Part shown: piece after piece, positions 7,937-16,245 of the stretch
Position numbering within the stretch: the stretch's first letter is position 1
Layout: the number at the start of each line of letters is the position of its first letter
Source of the DNA: a virus
Reading direction: 5' to 3' (one strand)
Length of the DNA: 32,976 nt
Virus record (IMG/VR): IMGVR_UViG_3300044718_000105
Coordinates: 1 to 32,976 of that record
Made by a program: the position numbers and the translations under genes
The notes under the pieces: model-generated
Database searches by the model: none
What the model was told of the DNA's origin: nothing
The model's input: only the letters and a program-made list of their open reading frames with translations

Positions 7937-8521
7937 ATGAAACCCAGTATTTTTATACTTTTATTGCTTGCCGTCGGCTGCGCAGGTTCATCAACCCCGA
8001 CAATCGTTTCTACCGTTCATGCCGCCCCGCCATCTCCGGCAGCCGCCGTGACAACGGGCTGTCATGATCCGAATTTTAAAGAGTCTGAAGAACACCCCGG
8101 CAGCGAGATAAACTTAATAGACTATCCGTGCGCTCTCCTGCTCAACACGTCAGCGACATCTATTCAGTCGCTTGATTCCGCTGGAAAAGATCAAGTGGTA
8201 GAACTCACCACCACGGCGCCGATTCACATTCACAGCATCCGGCTTTGGATAGGTGCAGGTATCGGCAGCACGTTTGAAACTGGAATCAATCTTGAACTTA
8301 TCCCGCCCGCTGGACAGAAGGGCTACAAGAGATTCATTCGGGAATGGGATAAGCACAAAGAGGAACATTTTGATGATGCCCCGTTTCCGGTAGATATCAA
8401 CCTTGATGCCGCCGGATGGCTGATACGCCTTTCACGCGACCCGCATTCTACGATCGCATGCAATGACATTCCAGCAAAAACCTGCGTCACTCAAGAGATG
8501 GCGCAACTTTTTGGCGATTAA
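7937..8521 (+). CDS. Putative exported lipoprotein, cargo gene
   Basis: 194 residues from the ATG at 7937; an upstream ATG at 7880 would bury the signal peptide. The start (MKPSIFILLLLAVGC) is a lipoprotein signal sequence with a passable lipobox (AVGC). A Pro/Ala/Ser-rich linker comes next, then a soluble domain with four more Cys (GCHDPNF, DYPCALLL, IACNDIPAKTC) that could form two disulfides outside the cytoplasm. The beta-rich middle (VVELTTTAPIHIHSIRLWIGAG) is not a family I know. It faces right, opposite to the tail operon, and ends at a clear terminator, so it is an independent unit of the kind called a moron. It may alter the surface of the infected cell, for example to exclude other phages. 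That is inference. Confidence 0.6.
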   Translation: MKPSIFILLLLAVGCAGSSTPTIVSTVHAAPPSPAAAVTTGCHDPNFKESEEHPGSEINLIDYPCALLLNTSATSIQSLDSAGKDQVVELTTTAPIHIHSIRLWIGAGIGSTFETGINLELIPPAGQKGYKRFIREWDKHKEEHFDDAPFPVDINLDAAGWLIRLSRDPHSTIACNDIPAKTCVTQEMAQLFGD

Positions 8522-8542
8522 CTTTCTTTCCTCTTCCCAAGA

Positions 8543-8568
8543 GGGGGCCGCATTGTGCGGCCCTTTTT
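8543..8568 (+). terminator. Intrinsic terminator of the lipoprotein gene
   Basis: GGGCCGCA (8545-8552) pairs with TGCGGCCC (8556-8563) over a TTG loop, followed by five T (8564-8568). It lies about 22 bases after the stop of the rightward gene and directly abuts the stop codon of the leftward fibre gene. Confidence 0.9.
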
Positions 8569-10572
8569 CTATTTCCACCATTCGAAAATTACGAGCCCCG
8601 TACCGCCAGCGCCTCCCGAGCGAGTTGCGCCCGCGCCCGCCGCCCCGCCCCCAGCGCCTGGAGCAGTGGCAGCATTGCCGGGGTTGCCGCCATTCGAATC
8701 AGGGCCGCCGCCGCCCCATATTGATCCTGCACCCGCTCCGCCCACTGCGCCAGTTCCATAGATTCCACTGCTACCGCCAAAGTTTATATCTCCATTGCTG
8801 CCTGCCACTCCACCTGCACCGCCAGCGCTCTGTGCACCATTTGCGTTGCCACCGGAGCCACCGTTGGCGGTGACTGTAGTGATGGTTTGTGTGCCAGACG
8901 ATATGGAAGAGTTGCCGCCCGCGCCGCCCGTAGTTCCTGAAGCCGCCGCGCCCGCTGCACCCACCGTCACTGTTATGGTATTGCCAGGGGTCAATCCGGA
9001 CAGCCATTTTACTGACGTTCCACCAGAGCCACCGCCACCACCATTATTGGTTGAAGTAGCGCCGCCGCCCGCACCGCCTGCTGCAGAAATCGTAGCCTTA
9101 ACCGCGGTCACGCCAGCGGGAATCGTGAAAGTACCGCTGGAAGTAAAAGATTGGAATGTCGGAGTGCGCGTGGTTCCCATAACAACGTTATTCGACGCGT
9201 CGACCTGCACCGCACACACATCAGCGCTATTGGCTGCATTTCTGGATTCCACCGCGCATTCATTATTCGCAGTGCGCAAAACACCGGTAGATGCCGGATT
9301 GGCACTCGTGCTGATGAATGGAGCGGTAGCCGTGGCAGATAGGCAACTGCCACCAGTGCTGTTCCTGCAGGTGATATTTCCCGTACCAGAATCGCCATAG
9401 ACTCTTATCTTGCCGGTCGCTGGATTGGACGGCGCCGTCTGGTTGGAGAATTCAATATATTGTGCCCCGGTTTGGGGCCCGTTCAAGTTGGTACCAGCAG
9501 ATCCGCCGAGCTGGGTAATGTTGCTGCCGTCCACCTGGACTGCGCACACATCCGCAGTGTTGCCGGCATTGCGGGAAGAAACCGCACAAACGTTGTTTCC
9601 GGTTCGCTCCACGCCAGACTGGGCCGGATTTGAAGAGGTGTCCGCCACGCTGGCCGTCTTTGCGCCGGATGTTGCACCAATCACCGTGACGTTATTACCG
9701 TCCACCTGGACGGCGCACACGTCTCCAGTGCCCGCCACGTTTCTGGATCCGACTGCACAGACGTTGTTTCCGGTTCGCTCCACGCCGCTCTGCGCTGGAC
9801 CAGCGCTGTTGTCCACATAGGCCCCACCTTGAAAGCCGCCGCCAGCCCATTTGAAGAGATCCGCCAGGTTACCGGTGGATGTGCCGGCAGCCCCCGCATC
9901 AGACGTACACACATCGGTGGTTCCGGCGGCGTTGCGCCAGCATGACAGCAGATCGGCCAGCGCAGCTCGCACCAGGCCCGATGCGGCTGGGCTGGCGGTA
10001 TTGCTGATCATGGCCTTTACCTTGACGCCGCCGAAGCCAGAAGCGTCCAATACATCCGCGGGCACGTTGCCGGAAAGCGTGCCCGATTTCGAGATGCAGA
10101 TATCGGCAGAGTTGGCGTTGTTCCGCCAACAAATGCCATCGCCGCTGGCCAGCTTGATTACTCCTGTGCCGGCTGGATTCGACGAAGAACTGGTCAACGT
10201 GATCGCATTCAAAGATGCGGCATTCGTCACCTGGACATCTTGCATGGTGAAAGTAGTCAGCCCGGTACCGCTGAACTGCACATCTACTCTCTGGGGTGAA
10301 GGAAGGTAGAAGTGAAATCTTCCAAAGCTGTCGGCCGTAACCGGATTAGTGGTTACGGAAAGAGCACTATCTGAATAAGCGGTAACCAGACTGGTGCAGG
10401 GAACTGCTGCCGTGGAAGGGGACGCCGGCGTACATACGCGAATAATGGCGCTGGGCGCCGGCCGGCCCGTATCGAGAAGGGCCTGCCCGTCGTACCTGGT
10501 CGCTTGGCACGAAGCGACAATGGACGCAAAAAGAACAAAGAACAGAAGAAAGCAAGGAGTTGTTTTTCGCAT
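8569..10572 (-). CDS. Large fibre-like protein with lipoprotein signal, Cys-paired repeats and Gly-rich tip
   Basis: 667 residues from the ATG at 10572. An ATG at 10635 would place 21 unlikely residues before the signal sequence. Residues 1-22 are a lipoprotein signal peptide (MRKTTPCFLLFFVLFASIVAS) with lipobox VASC. A beta-sandwich N-terminal domain follows. Then come five copies of a motif of about 30 residues built on NPA-x-(S/T)G-x-x-R ... C ... RN-x-A-x-x-(A/G)DVC-x-x-x-DG (bases 9199-10180). Next is a strand-rich stretch (FTSSGTFTIPAGVTAVKATI) and a long Gly-rich region ending VIFEWWK, as in Gly-rich phage tail fibres. The fibre architecture is typical of phages, but an export and lipidation signal is not. 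It might stay on the host outer membrane, or be acquired by virions there. Leftward; the rightward gene at 10666 diverges from it. Confidence 0.65.
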   Translation of the reverse strand: MRKTTPCFLLFFVLFASIVASCQATRYDGQALLDTGRPAPSAIIRVCTPASPSTAAVPCTSLVTAYSDSALSVTTNPVTADSFGRFHFYLPSPQRVDVQFSGTGLTTFTMQDVQVTNAASLNAITLTSSSSNPAGTGVIKLASGDGICWRNNANSADICISKSGTLSGNVPADVLDASGFGGVKVKAMISNTASPAASGLVRAALADLLSCWRNAAGTTDVCTSDAGAAGTSTGNLADLFKWAGGGFQGGAYVDNSAGPAQSGVERTGNNVCAVGSRNVAGTGDVCAVQVDGNNVTVIGATSGAKTASVADTSSNPAQSGVERTGNNVCAVSSRNAGNTADVCAVQVDGSNITQLGGSAGTNLNGPQTGAQYIEFSNQTAPSNPATGKIRVYGDSGTGNITCRNSTGGSCLSATATAPFISTSANPASTGVLRTANNECAVESRNAANSADVCAVQVDASNNVVMGTTRTPTFQSFTSSGTFTIPAGVTAVKATISAAGGAGGGATSTNNGGGGGSGGTSVKWLSGLTPGNTITVTVGAAGAAASGTTGGAGGNSSISSGTQTITTVTANGGSGGNANGAQSAGGAGGVAGSNGDINFGGSSGIYGTGAVGGAGAGSIWGGGGPDSNGGNPGNAATAPGAGGGAAGAGATRSGGAGGTGLVIFEWWK
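9199..10180 (-). repeat. Five degenerate repeats within the fibre gene
   Basis: Repeats centred at about 9199-9305, 9521-9630, 9692-9803, 9901-9990 and 10090-10180 encode the same motif. The two at 9521-9630 and 9692-9803 are close at the DNA level too (171-bp period, with shared runs such as CGTCCACCTGGAC). Each unit has two Cys, which in an exported protein could pair. Likely origin is duplication within the gene. Confidence 0.75.
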
Positions 10573-10665
10573 GGCGATTATCTCGAAGTCAGTTTTTGGA
10601 AAAAATGCTTGATATAAGGCAACGTTTCGGGGCACTATATGCGATTCCTTAAAGGGGGGAATCCT

Positions 10666-11148
10666 TTGAACCGCAAGTTGTTAACTATTTTTTTAATAGC
10701 AATCAGCTCACTGGTGGCGAGTCCGCAGACCAAAGCAAAGAATGAAAAGAAGACTCCAGAAGTCGTTGAACTTAATCCAAATCATCCAAGCAAAATCGGC
10801 GATGGGCATGTTCTGCCGAAACAGGCATTGAGCCGAAGCGAATATCTTTCCAGAATGACTGAAGCAGTCGACATTCTTATAGGCAAGGAAAAAAAGGTGC
10901 AATCGCTGCAAACTCATGTGATGGCTTGGTTAACGGTTGACAGCCATAATGAAGAATCTATCAAAGCCAGGCATGATCTGAATTCAGCGTATGAGCAGTT
11001 CATGGATGCATTTTCACGCTTTAAGGACTTATTTACCGTTGATCAGAAATGGTTTCAACCTCGAGACTCTTCTCTCGTTGACGGCCCTATCGAAGATGCA
11101 AAGTCCATCATCCGGAAAATGCGCCAGATTGATTCCATGGAGGAGTGA
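10666..11148 (+). CDS. Putative exported helical protein, cargo gene
   Basis: 160 residues from the TTG at 10666, chosen because AGGGGGGA ends five bases before it; an ATG at 10639 lacks a ribosome site and would prepend a charged stretch. Residues 1-24 form a signal peptide (MNRKLLTIFLIAISSLVAS, then a possible QTKA cleavage site). The mature part is charged and mostly helical (LSRSEYLSRMTEAVDILIG, ARHDLNSAYEQFMDAFSRFKDLF). Not recognised. Its stop abuts the tape measure stop tail to tail (11148/11149) with no spacer, so the two transcripts converge. It is divergent from the fibre gene, with about 90 bases between them. Confidence 0.6.
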   Translation: MNRKLLTIFLIAISSLVASPQTKAKNEKKTPEVVELNPNHPSKIGDGHVLPKQALSRSEYLSRMTEAVDILIGKEKKVQSLQTHVMAWLTVDSHNEESIKARHDLNSAYEQFMDAFSRFKDLFTVDQKWFQPRDSSLVDGPIEDAKSIIRKMRQIDSMEE

Positions 11149-13095
11149 TTACCGCCGCTTCTGGTACTCGACTGAGGCAGCAACAGACGCTTTTACGCTT
11201 TGCGCCATGCCGCGCTGGACGGCCAACTGTACCTTGCGCTCGATGTCGTCCTGAGCGCCCCTGAAATCGAAATTGTTGACGATCGTAGATCCGCCAAGCT
11301 TGCCATTGGGAATGATGGTTCCAGACGATTTGGGAACGAAGAGTTCTGGACCCTGCTCGCCTACGATCGAGACCCGACCGGTCGGTGGATCGCCGCCATC
11401 GGCGAAGAACCCACCAAACAGCCCGCTTATCATGCCCAGGAATCCTCCGGTACCGCTTTTGCCTCCGCTGAAGAAGTCTTCGAGCGGCTTCAGCAGAGTG
11501 GCTTTAAGAGCGATCTCTGCAATATCCAGGGCGATATCCTGGAGTACCTGGCTAAAAGTCTTTCCGTGCAGAACCAGTTGATCTAGCTCGTTGGAGAGAT
11601 CATGGCCAAACTCAGTGCTGGCATCCCGGAGTTTCTGAAATTCGGGATTGGCGAGCATTGCATAGTCATGCAGCGCCTTCAGAACTTGTGGCGAGTTTTT
11701 ATAGTCCGGATTCTGAAGAAGAAGATTGACTTCGCCCTGGATGATGCGGAACTGGTCCATGGGCTTGAGGGTGGCATCCATGGTCTGCTCGAGCAGTTTG
11801 TTCTGCGCGGCCGCATCTTTGGAATCGCCGGCAAAACGCTGGATTGCAGCTCCCACCATGTCTATCTGAAGCTGGGGCCTCGACGCATCAGAGCCAAAGG
11901 ATGAGGCAATATCACCAGGCACGAAGGCTTTCTTGGAAAGCTCCTGCATGACGCGCTGCTCTTCCTTTAGCGCTTCTTCCTCTTGCTTGCCCAGACGTTG
12001 CCGCTCAGTTACTCCTAACTGATAAATCCCGATCATGCTGAGCTGATAGCTTTTCTCGTCCTCTATCAGCTTGGCATGCAGCTCGTCGATCTTCTCCCGG
12101 TTGCGCGACGGATCCTGCTCCAGAATGGCCAGCGACTTATTGAGGGAATCAACCTCGAGGTTATATTTCTCGGTTGCGGCCGTGCGCAGCGCTAAGAGTT
12201 CCTGGTCAATGCCCAGCGCGCCGGCTGCGAAGAGTTTTTCGGCCGTGCCCTTCTTCAGCTCGATCTCGGACGCAGCTACGTCTTCTTCGTTCTTGATGCG
12301 CTCGAGGCCAAGTTGACGGTTGTAATCGGAATACTGTTTTTCGCTGTTGGCCAAGCCGATCTGCGCTTCCTGGATGGCCTTGGATACATCGGAGATCTGC
12401 TTTCTTACTTCCTCGGTGTCCTTTGCGAACTGCTCCCTGCGATCATTAGCTTTTTGCGCCTCTTCATTCTCGTCGCCACGGTTCTGAAAGGGGTCGGTGG
12501 AATATTGATTGGAAAGCTCGTCAGCATTCAACAGAGCCAGCTTTGCGTTCACCTGGGCCTGCAGCATTACCAGGCGGGCCTGGTTCTGTTTTATCTCCTC
12601 TTCGAAATGCGCTTTTTCGAGCTGGTAGCGCTCATCTTCTCCCTTGCCAATCAATTCCAACTGATACTCTCGATCGCGTGTGGCCTCGACCAGCTTTTGA
12701 GCAGCGGCCGCGGACTCTAGAGTGTGTTTGGTTTCTTCCTGGGCCTGTTTGTCGGCCTCGGAAAAGTACTCTGCGACCTTTTGGATCGCTTCCACTCCCA
12801 GGCCAATGAAGGCAATGCCGTAGAAGGCTTCGCTAAGGGCCAGTAGAGCATCGCGCGCCAGTTCGCTGGAGGCGATCATCTTACGCAGCTCACGGGGGAT
12901 GCCGATTCCGAAGTCATCACGCATCAAAGCAAGCTCGCCACGGACCTCCTCCATGTCTTTCTTCATCTGCTGTGAAATCTCCCGCGAAGACTTGCTCAGC
13001 GTGGCCTTTACGTCGTCCATGTCGGCCTGGAGTTGGGCAACGTTGGCGCGGAGATCTATGAGAAGAGATCCAACGGTTTGTGTAGAGGCTGACAT
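11149..13095 (-). CDS. Tail tape measure protein
   Basis: 648 residues. Long Glu/Lys/Gln-rich coiled-coil regions fill about 10-520 (for example AQLQADMDDVKATLSKSSREI and EEALKEEQRVMQEL), with a small hydrophobic patch near 85-105. The C terminus has the hallmark ending of lambda-H/HK97-type tape measures: a Gly/Phe-rich segment (GGFLGMISGLFGGFFADGG), then VGEQGPELFVPKSSGTIIPN. It sets tail length. At roughly 0.15 nm per residue the tail would be near 100 nm (a family rule of thumb, not measured). It starts one base after the stop of the tail chaperone extension. Confidence 0.92.
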   Translation of the reverse strand: MSASTQTVGSLLIDLRANVAQLQADMDDVKATLSKSSREISQQMKKDMEEVRGELALMRDDFGIGIPRELRKMIASSELARDALLALSEAFYGIAFIGLGVEAIQKVAEYFSEADKQAQEETKHTLESAAAAQKLVEATRDREYQLELIGKGEDERYQLEKAHFEEEIKQNQARLVMLQAQVNAKLALLNADELSNQYSTDPFQNRGDENEEAQKANDRREQFAKDTEEVRKQISDVSKAIQEAQIGLANSEKQYSDYNRQLGLERIKNEEDVAASEIELKKGTAEKLFAAGALGIDQELLALRTAATEKYNLEVDSLNKSLAILEQDPSRNREKIDELHAKLIEDEKSYQLSMIGIYQLGVTERQRLGKQEEEALKEEQRVMQELSKKAFVPGDIASSFGSDASRPQLQIDMVGAAIQRFAGDSKDAAAQNKLLEQTMDATLKPMDQFRIIQGEVNLLLQNPDYKNSPQVLKALHDYAMLANPEFQKLRDASTEFGHDLSNELDQLVLHGKTFSQVLQDIALDIAEIALKATLLKPLEDFFSGGKSGTGGFLGMISGLFGGFFADGGDPPTGRVSIVGEQGPELFVPKSSGTIIPNGKLGGSTIVNNFDFRGAQDDIERKVQLAVQRGMAQSVKASVAASVEYQKRR

Positions 13096-13096
13096 T

Positions 13097-13414
13097 TTAA
13101 CGAGCTTGCTGCGAGGCGTTTTGCATTTCGGCGATCAGTTGCAATACCTGGAACATCTCTTGCGGGGTTTGGCGGGCCGCGCTCAGAGGCTTGAGACTGG
13201 GGAAGAAGTCGTGAGGCTTATAGGAGCGCTTGCTCTCGAACATGCCATTGGCCAGGAGAGCACAGATCTCACCCGCGCGCTGATCTTCCAGCCGGCGGTG
13301 GACGTTGAGACGGTTGATCAGCGCCTGGACTATGCCATAGTTCAGGCGCCCGAACTCTTTTCCGCTCAGCTTCAGGTCAAATCTTGCGATCGCCCAAAGC
13401 TCCAGCCGGGTTAG
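13097..13414 (-). CDS. Tail assembly chaperone T-domain, reached by -1 frameshift (GT fusion)
   Basis: An open frame of 105 codons lies in the -1 frame relative to the upstream chaperone. It is open through and past the upstream stop (13411-13413) and has no ATG, GTG or TTG near its beginning. The residues fit the T part of phage tail chaperones: LTRLELWAIARFDL, then EDQRAGEICALLANGMF, then SYKPHDFFPSL and a helical end (QEMFQVLQLIAEMQ). In lambda, G and GT are made by -1 frameshifting and load the tape measure. Here the slip would occur before 13411, perhaps at the purine run GGGGAGAAAGAAGG (13414-13427), which is not a perfect X-XXY-YYZ heptamer. The stop at 13097 is one base before the tape measure ATG. 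Confidence 0.8.
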   Translation of the reverse strand, partial: LTRLELWAIARFDLKLSGKEFGRLNYGIVQALINRLNVHRRLEDQRAGEICALLANGMFESKRSYKPHDFFPSLKPLSAARQTPQEMFQVLQLIAEMQNASQQAR

Positions 13415-13806
13415 CCTTCTTTCTCCCCGGCCGGGCGAGGGTCCGCGGCGGGATCCTCCTCGCGCTTGAAGAAGAGGTTGAATGCCAGGAATACCTTCTC
13501 ATTCACTTCCTTCAGGTTCTTGCGCGTGATCATGCGTCCCACGGCCATCATGCTGTGCTCCGGAGGAACCACGATCTCGCCAAACTCGTCGAACTGTACC
13601 TGTTCATCGTGGTGCAGGAGTTCGGCCCACAGAAGCGCGCGCACGATCTTGGAAGAAGTGCGCATACATTTCTTGTCGAAAACGCTTACGCCGGCGACTT
13701 TCTCAAAAGCGGCCTGGGCGTTGAAGTCAAAGACCAGCCGCTTCTCTTTACCTTCAAGGCTGATGGGAACGGACCGGACAATGGGATCAGGGGTGCTGTT
13801 GCTCAT
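13411..13806 (-). CDS. Tail assembly chaperone (G-like)
   Basis: 131 residues: an N-terminal beta segment (VRSVPISLEGKEKRLVFDFNAQAAFEKV), a central helical region (KIVRALLWAELLHHDEQ) and a charged, Pro-rich end (EEDPAADPRPAGEKEG). It lies between the tail tube and tape measure genes. Size, position and the -1 frame extension behind it identify it as the short form of the tail chaperone pair, which binds the tape measure during tail assembly. Ribosome site weak. Confidence 0.8.
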   Translation of the reverse strand: MSNSTPDPIVRSVPISLEGKEKRLVFDFNAQAAFEKVAGVSVFDKKCMRTSSKIVRALLWAELLHHDEQVQFDEFGEIVVPPEHSMMAVGRMITRKNLKEVNEKVFLAFNLFFKREEDPAADPRPAGEKEG

Positions 13807-13836
13807 TTTAGGGTTCTCTTATTCCAGGTGGTGAAG

Positions 13837-14265
13837 TTATGCGAAGGTGAGAGGACCAGAGATGCGCAGCGAGATGGTAGCTGTGATCTTGTCATCGATG
13901 GGCGTTGCCGGCTTGAAGCTGTCCACAAAGGCCGCAAAGCTGAACACCTTGCTGGTGACGGCCGGGGGAAGAAGAATTTTGAAGTTACGCAGCACTCCAT
14001 TGTCGATATCGGAGAGGAGACCGGCATGTTGTGCGTCTCCGGGAGCCCAGTTGACATCCAGAGCCACGGTGCCAGGATCGAGCAGCCCCGCGATATATTC
14101 GCGTGTGGCGCTCGCTGAACTCATATTGGTGGCTTCCTTCATGTCGCGCTTTTTTTCAGGAGGCGTAATGGTGAGAATTTCGCTTACGGTGTTGAAGTTC
14201 TCTGGTGTAGCGCCATCGCCGCGCTGCAGGACTGTACCGTAACCGGTCTGCGCTTTAGTAGACAT
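13837..14265 (-). CDS. Major tail tube protein
   Basis: 142 residues, beta-rich, resembling lambda V/phage tail tube proteins: a GYGTVLQRGDG start, a long loop (EILTITPPEKKRDMKEATNM), VALDVNWAPGD and a final ISLRISGPLTF strand. It forms the stacked hexameric rings of the tail tube. It sits directly upstream of the chaperone genes as in most siphophages. AAGGA lies about 10 bases before the ATG. Confidence 0.8.
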   Translation of the reverse strand: MSTKAQTGYGTVLQRGDGATPENFNTVSEILTITPPEKKRDMKEATNMSSASATREYIAGLLDPGTVALDVNWAPGDAQHAGLLSDIDNGVLRNFKILLPPAVTSKVFSFAAFVDSFKPATPIDDKITATISLRISGPLTFA

Positions 14266-14332
14266 GTCTTTTTATTCCTTTTAATGGGGCAGGGTTTTGT
14301 TTTTGGGAGGTTCCTGAAAACATTTGCAAGGC

Positions 14333-14695
14333 CTAGAAATTGAGCTTCAGGACGGCGTATTTCACCAAGGCGCTGTCGGCATCGAAGTAGAGATTGCCGT
14401 CAGACTGTACCCAGCCAACCGTATCGGTGACTTGGAAATGGCCGATTTTGCTGGCGCCCAGCGAATAGGGACCGATATCGCCTTTACGGTTGCGCGAATC
14501 GGGAGCGCTGCTGATGTTGATGTTGTGAGAGACGGTGTCCGTATTCCAGAACAAGATGATGTCGCGGCCAGAGGCCGGAACAGCATTCTTATTGGTGGGA
14601 TCGGCGACCGTCCAGGTGAGGTCCAGATCGCCTGCGTTCACGCTCGACGGAAATGGGCCTTTCAATAGATTTGCTGTCAATGCAGTTCGTGCCAT
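14333..14695 (-). CDS. Probable virion protein of unknown role
   Basis: 120 residues of beta-sandwich character (DLDLTWTVAD, GRDIILFWNTDTVSHNINIS, SKIGHFQVTDTVGWVQSDGN). It has a strong AAGGAG site before the ATG. It lies between the tail terminator-like genes and the tail tube gene, and could be a minor tail or capsid decoration protein. I do not recognise a named family. Confidence 0.5.
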   Translation of the reverse strand: MARTALTANLLKGPFPSSVNAGDLDLTWTVADPTNKNAVPASGRDIILFWNTDTVSHNINISSAPDSRNRKGDIGPYSLGASKIGHFQVTDTVGWVQSDGNLYFDADSALVKYAVLKLNF

Positions 14696-14726
14696 TGTTT
14701 CTCCTTAAAAATGGGTCACATGTGAA

Positions 14727-14951
14727 TTAGTTCGAAGGCGCGGCGAGCAAGCGGCGGAGTGCATCTGTAGGCTCAAGCGATATCTTTAGGAAGCCAGCAT
14801 GAGAGCCGGTCCTCGCTGCAAAGAGTTCGCGGAACCGTCCGGCTCTGAGCGCCCGGGCAAGCTTCAATTTCTCAAGAGGATGATGGGTCAGGGATTCGAT
14901 TGCCCGCTCGACCTGGTCCGCATCGATTTGAACTCTAGGTTCATTGCTCAT
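14727..14951 (-). CDS. Small hypothetical helical protein
   Basis: 74 residues: a helical start (IDADQVERAIESL), then LEKLKLARALRAGRFRELF and a C-terminal helix. Its ATG overlaps the end of the preceding tail completion gene by 11 bases. Not recognised. Coupling to that gene suggests a role in tail or neck assembly. Confidence 0.5.
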   Translation of the reverse strand: MSNEPRVQIDADQVERAIESLTHHPLEKLKLARALRAGRFRELFAARTGSHAGFLKISLEPTDALRRLLAAPSN

Positions 14952-15372
14952 AGGTGATCATGAAGTCGCAGTGGCGCAAATACAGCCTGGCTTCGGCGAT
15001 AAATTCATCGAATGGCTCATTCAACTGTTTGGAAAGCTGAACGATGGGACCATTTGGGGTCTGTCCCTTGAAGCCATGCAACACTGTGCTGATCACGCCC
15101 AGGAGCAAAGTTGCATCGTCGTAATTGTCCCCCGTGGCACTGAACTGGATCCGCGCTGAGGCCCGACCGTCAGAGCCCGCCATGTTCAGTCCCGGGGCGG
15201 TGCCACCAACGAACACAAAAGCCGCTGCCGGCAGCATGGCTTCTTCTGGGATGATGCCCGGATAAATTCGGACTTCGGATCCGGAATCCAGGAAGCTGCC
15301 CGTGGAAAAGGACAAGGCCCGTATATCGGGGTTCGCATTGAGCAGAGCGAATATTCCGTCTTTAAGCGCCAT
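14941..15372 (-). CDS. Tail terminator/completion protein (DUF3168/gp17-like)
   Basis: 143 residues with the expected layout: an N-terminal helix (MALKDGIFALLNANPDIRAL), a central sheet (AAFVFVGGTAPGLN, SARIQFSATGDNYDDATLLLGVISTVL) and a C-terminal strand (RLYLRHCDFMITYEQ). Proteins of this family cap the tail tube and join it to the head. Gene order (connector, adaptor, gp10-like, this gene, tube) matches HK97-type phages. It overlaps both neighbours by 11 bases. Confidence 0.7.
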   Translation of the reverse strand: MALKDGIFALLNANPDIRALSFSTGSFLDSGSEVRIYPGIIPEEAMLPAAAFVFVGGTAPGLNMAGSDGRASARIQFSATGDNYDDATLLLGVISTVLHGFKGQTPNGPIVQLSKQLNEPFDEFIAEARLYLRHCDFMITYEQ

Positions 15373-15874
15373 TGTTTTTTCGACTTATGTTCTTGGCTGC
15401 CTGCTCTAAGCTCGCGGCCAGAGATGTTTGAATGGCTTCGAGGGCATCGCCTTCGCTTGATTGGAGGGCAATGCGCATGAAAGGCTTGGGATTGGTGATA
15501 GGATGCTTTACCTTTCGGCCGAAGAACTTATCCCGCGATTTGTCGGCAAGAGCCTTGGCTCTTTTCGCTACGATGGCGTGTGCGGCCGTGCCAAATTCTA
15601 CGAACCTGGCACGCCAGGCGATTTTCTTATTGGGGCCTACATAGACTTCAGCCGCTGATCCGATGGGATTCTTTTCTACCTGTATCGCGATGTTGTCAGC
15701 GAGATGGTCCTCGTCTTCAGAAGATCGAGGCGCTTCTTCTTCCATGGCCGTGGCAATGACTTCTGCCCCTGCTTTCAAAGCATCTACCAAGGCTTTCTTT
15801 TTCAGCTCCGGCGCCAGCGCCTGCAGGTTTGCGGAGAGCTGATCAAGGCCTTGGATCTCGATTGTGTCAATCAC
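15362..15874 (-). CDS. HK97 gp10-like tail completion protein
   Basis: 170 residues: an N-terminal strand (IEIQGLDQLSANLQAL), the helix LKAGAEVIATAMEEEAPRS, then VYVGPNKKIAWRARFVEFGTAAH, typical for HK97-gp10/phage_HK97_gp10 proteins, and a helical C terminus. These proteins act at the head-tail joint. It begins with GTG in a GTGA overlap with the adaptor gene stop. Confidence 0.8.
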   Translation of the reverse strand: MIDTIEIQGLDQLSANLQALAPELKKKALVDALKAGAEVIATAMEEEAPRSSEDEDHLADNIAIQVEKNPIGSAAEVYVGPNKKIAWRARFVEFGTAAHAIVAKRAKALADKSRDKFFGRKVKHPITNPKPFMRIALQSSEGDALEAIQTSLAASLEQAAKNISRKNNGA

Positions 15875-16191
15875 AGGTGCAGCTCCTCGCAGATCAGAAG
15901 CATTTCGCGATTACGTTCTTCGACGTTTTTGATCCACTGTATGTCGAAGATCCGCGTGCCGAACAGGACTCTCATCTTCGCCTTTATTTCTGCCCGATAC
16001 CTGATGGTGATAGCGGTTATCGACTTGCCCTGAAGTTGCCCCGCGGCTACGAATTCCTGGCCACTTCGCGGATCGAAGCCAGCCCATGTCTGAGCGAATG
16101 TGGACCATTGCTCTTGTTCAGCTCCAGAGGAGGTCCTGCCAGCGCCCTTTTGCTGGATGGTGATGCGGTGTCTGAGTTTTCCGGCCTGCAT
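15871..16191 (-). CDS. Head-tail adaptor (head closure) protein
   Basis: 106 residues, a compact beta-barrel of the SPP1 gp16/phage head-tail joining family: KLRHRITIQQKG near the start, WAGFDPRSGQEF, TAITIRYRAEIKAKMRVLFGTRIFDIQWI, then E-rich strands. It plugs the portal after packaging and receives the tail. The ATG at 16191 has no clear Shine-Dalgarno sequence. Confidence 0.85.
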   Translation of the reverse strand: MQAGKLRHRITIQQKGAGRTSSGAEQEQWSTFAQTWAGFDPRSGQEFVAAGQLQGKSITAITIRYRAEIKAKMRVLFGTRIFDIQWIKNVEERNREMLLICEELHL

Positions 16192-16245
16192 TTCAGATGA
16201 TGTGAACTTGATGCTGATTTACTACAGCGTCCCGCTCGGCAGAAC

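Noticed and set aside
8795-9400. Rightward Pro-rich open frame
   Set aside because: It is the antisense of the Gly-rich end of the fibre gene, which produces Pro-rich translations.
13384-14118. Rightward open frame of 244 codons
   Set aside because: Runs through the tail chaperone and tail tube genes on the other strand; no motif.
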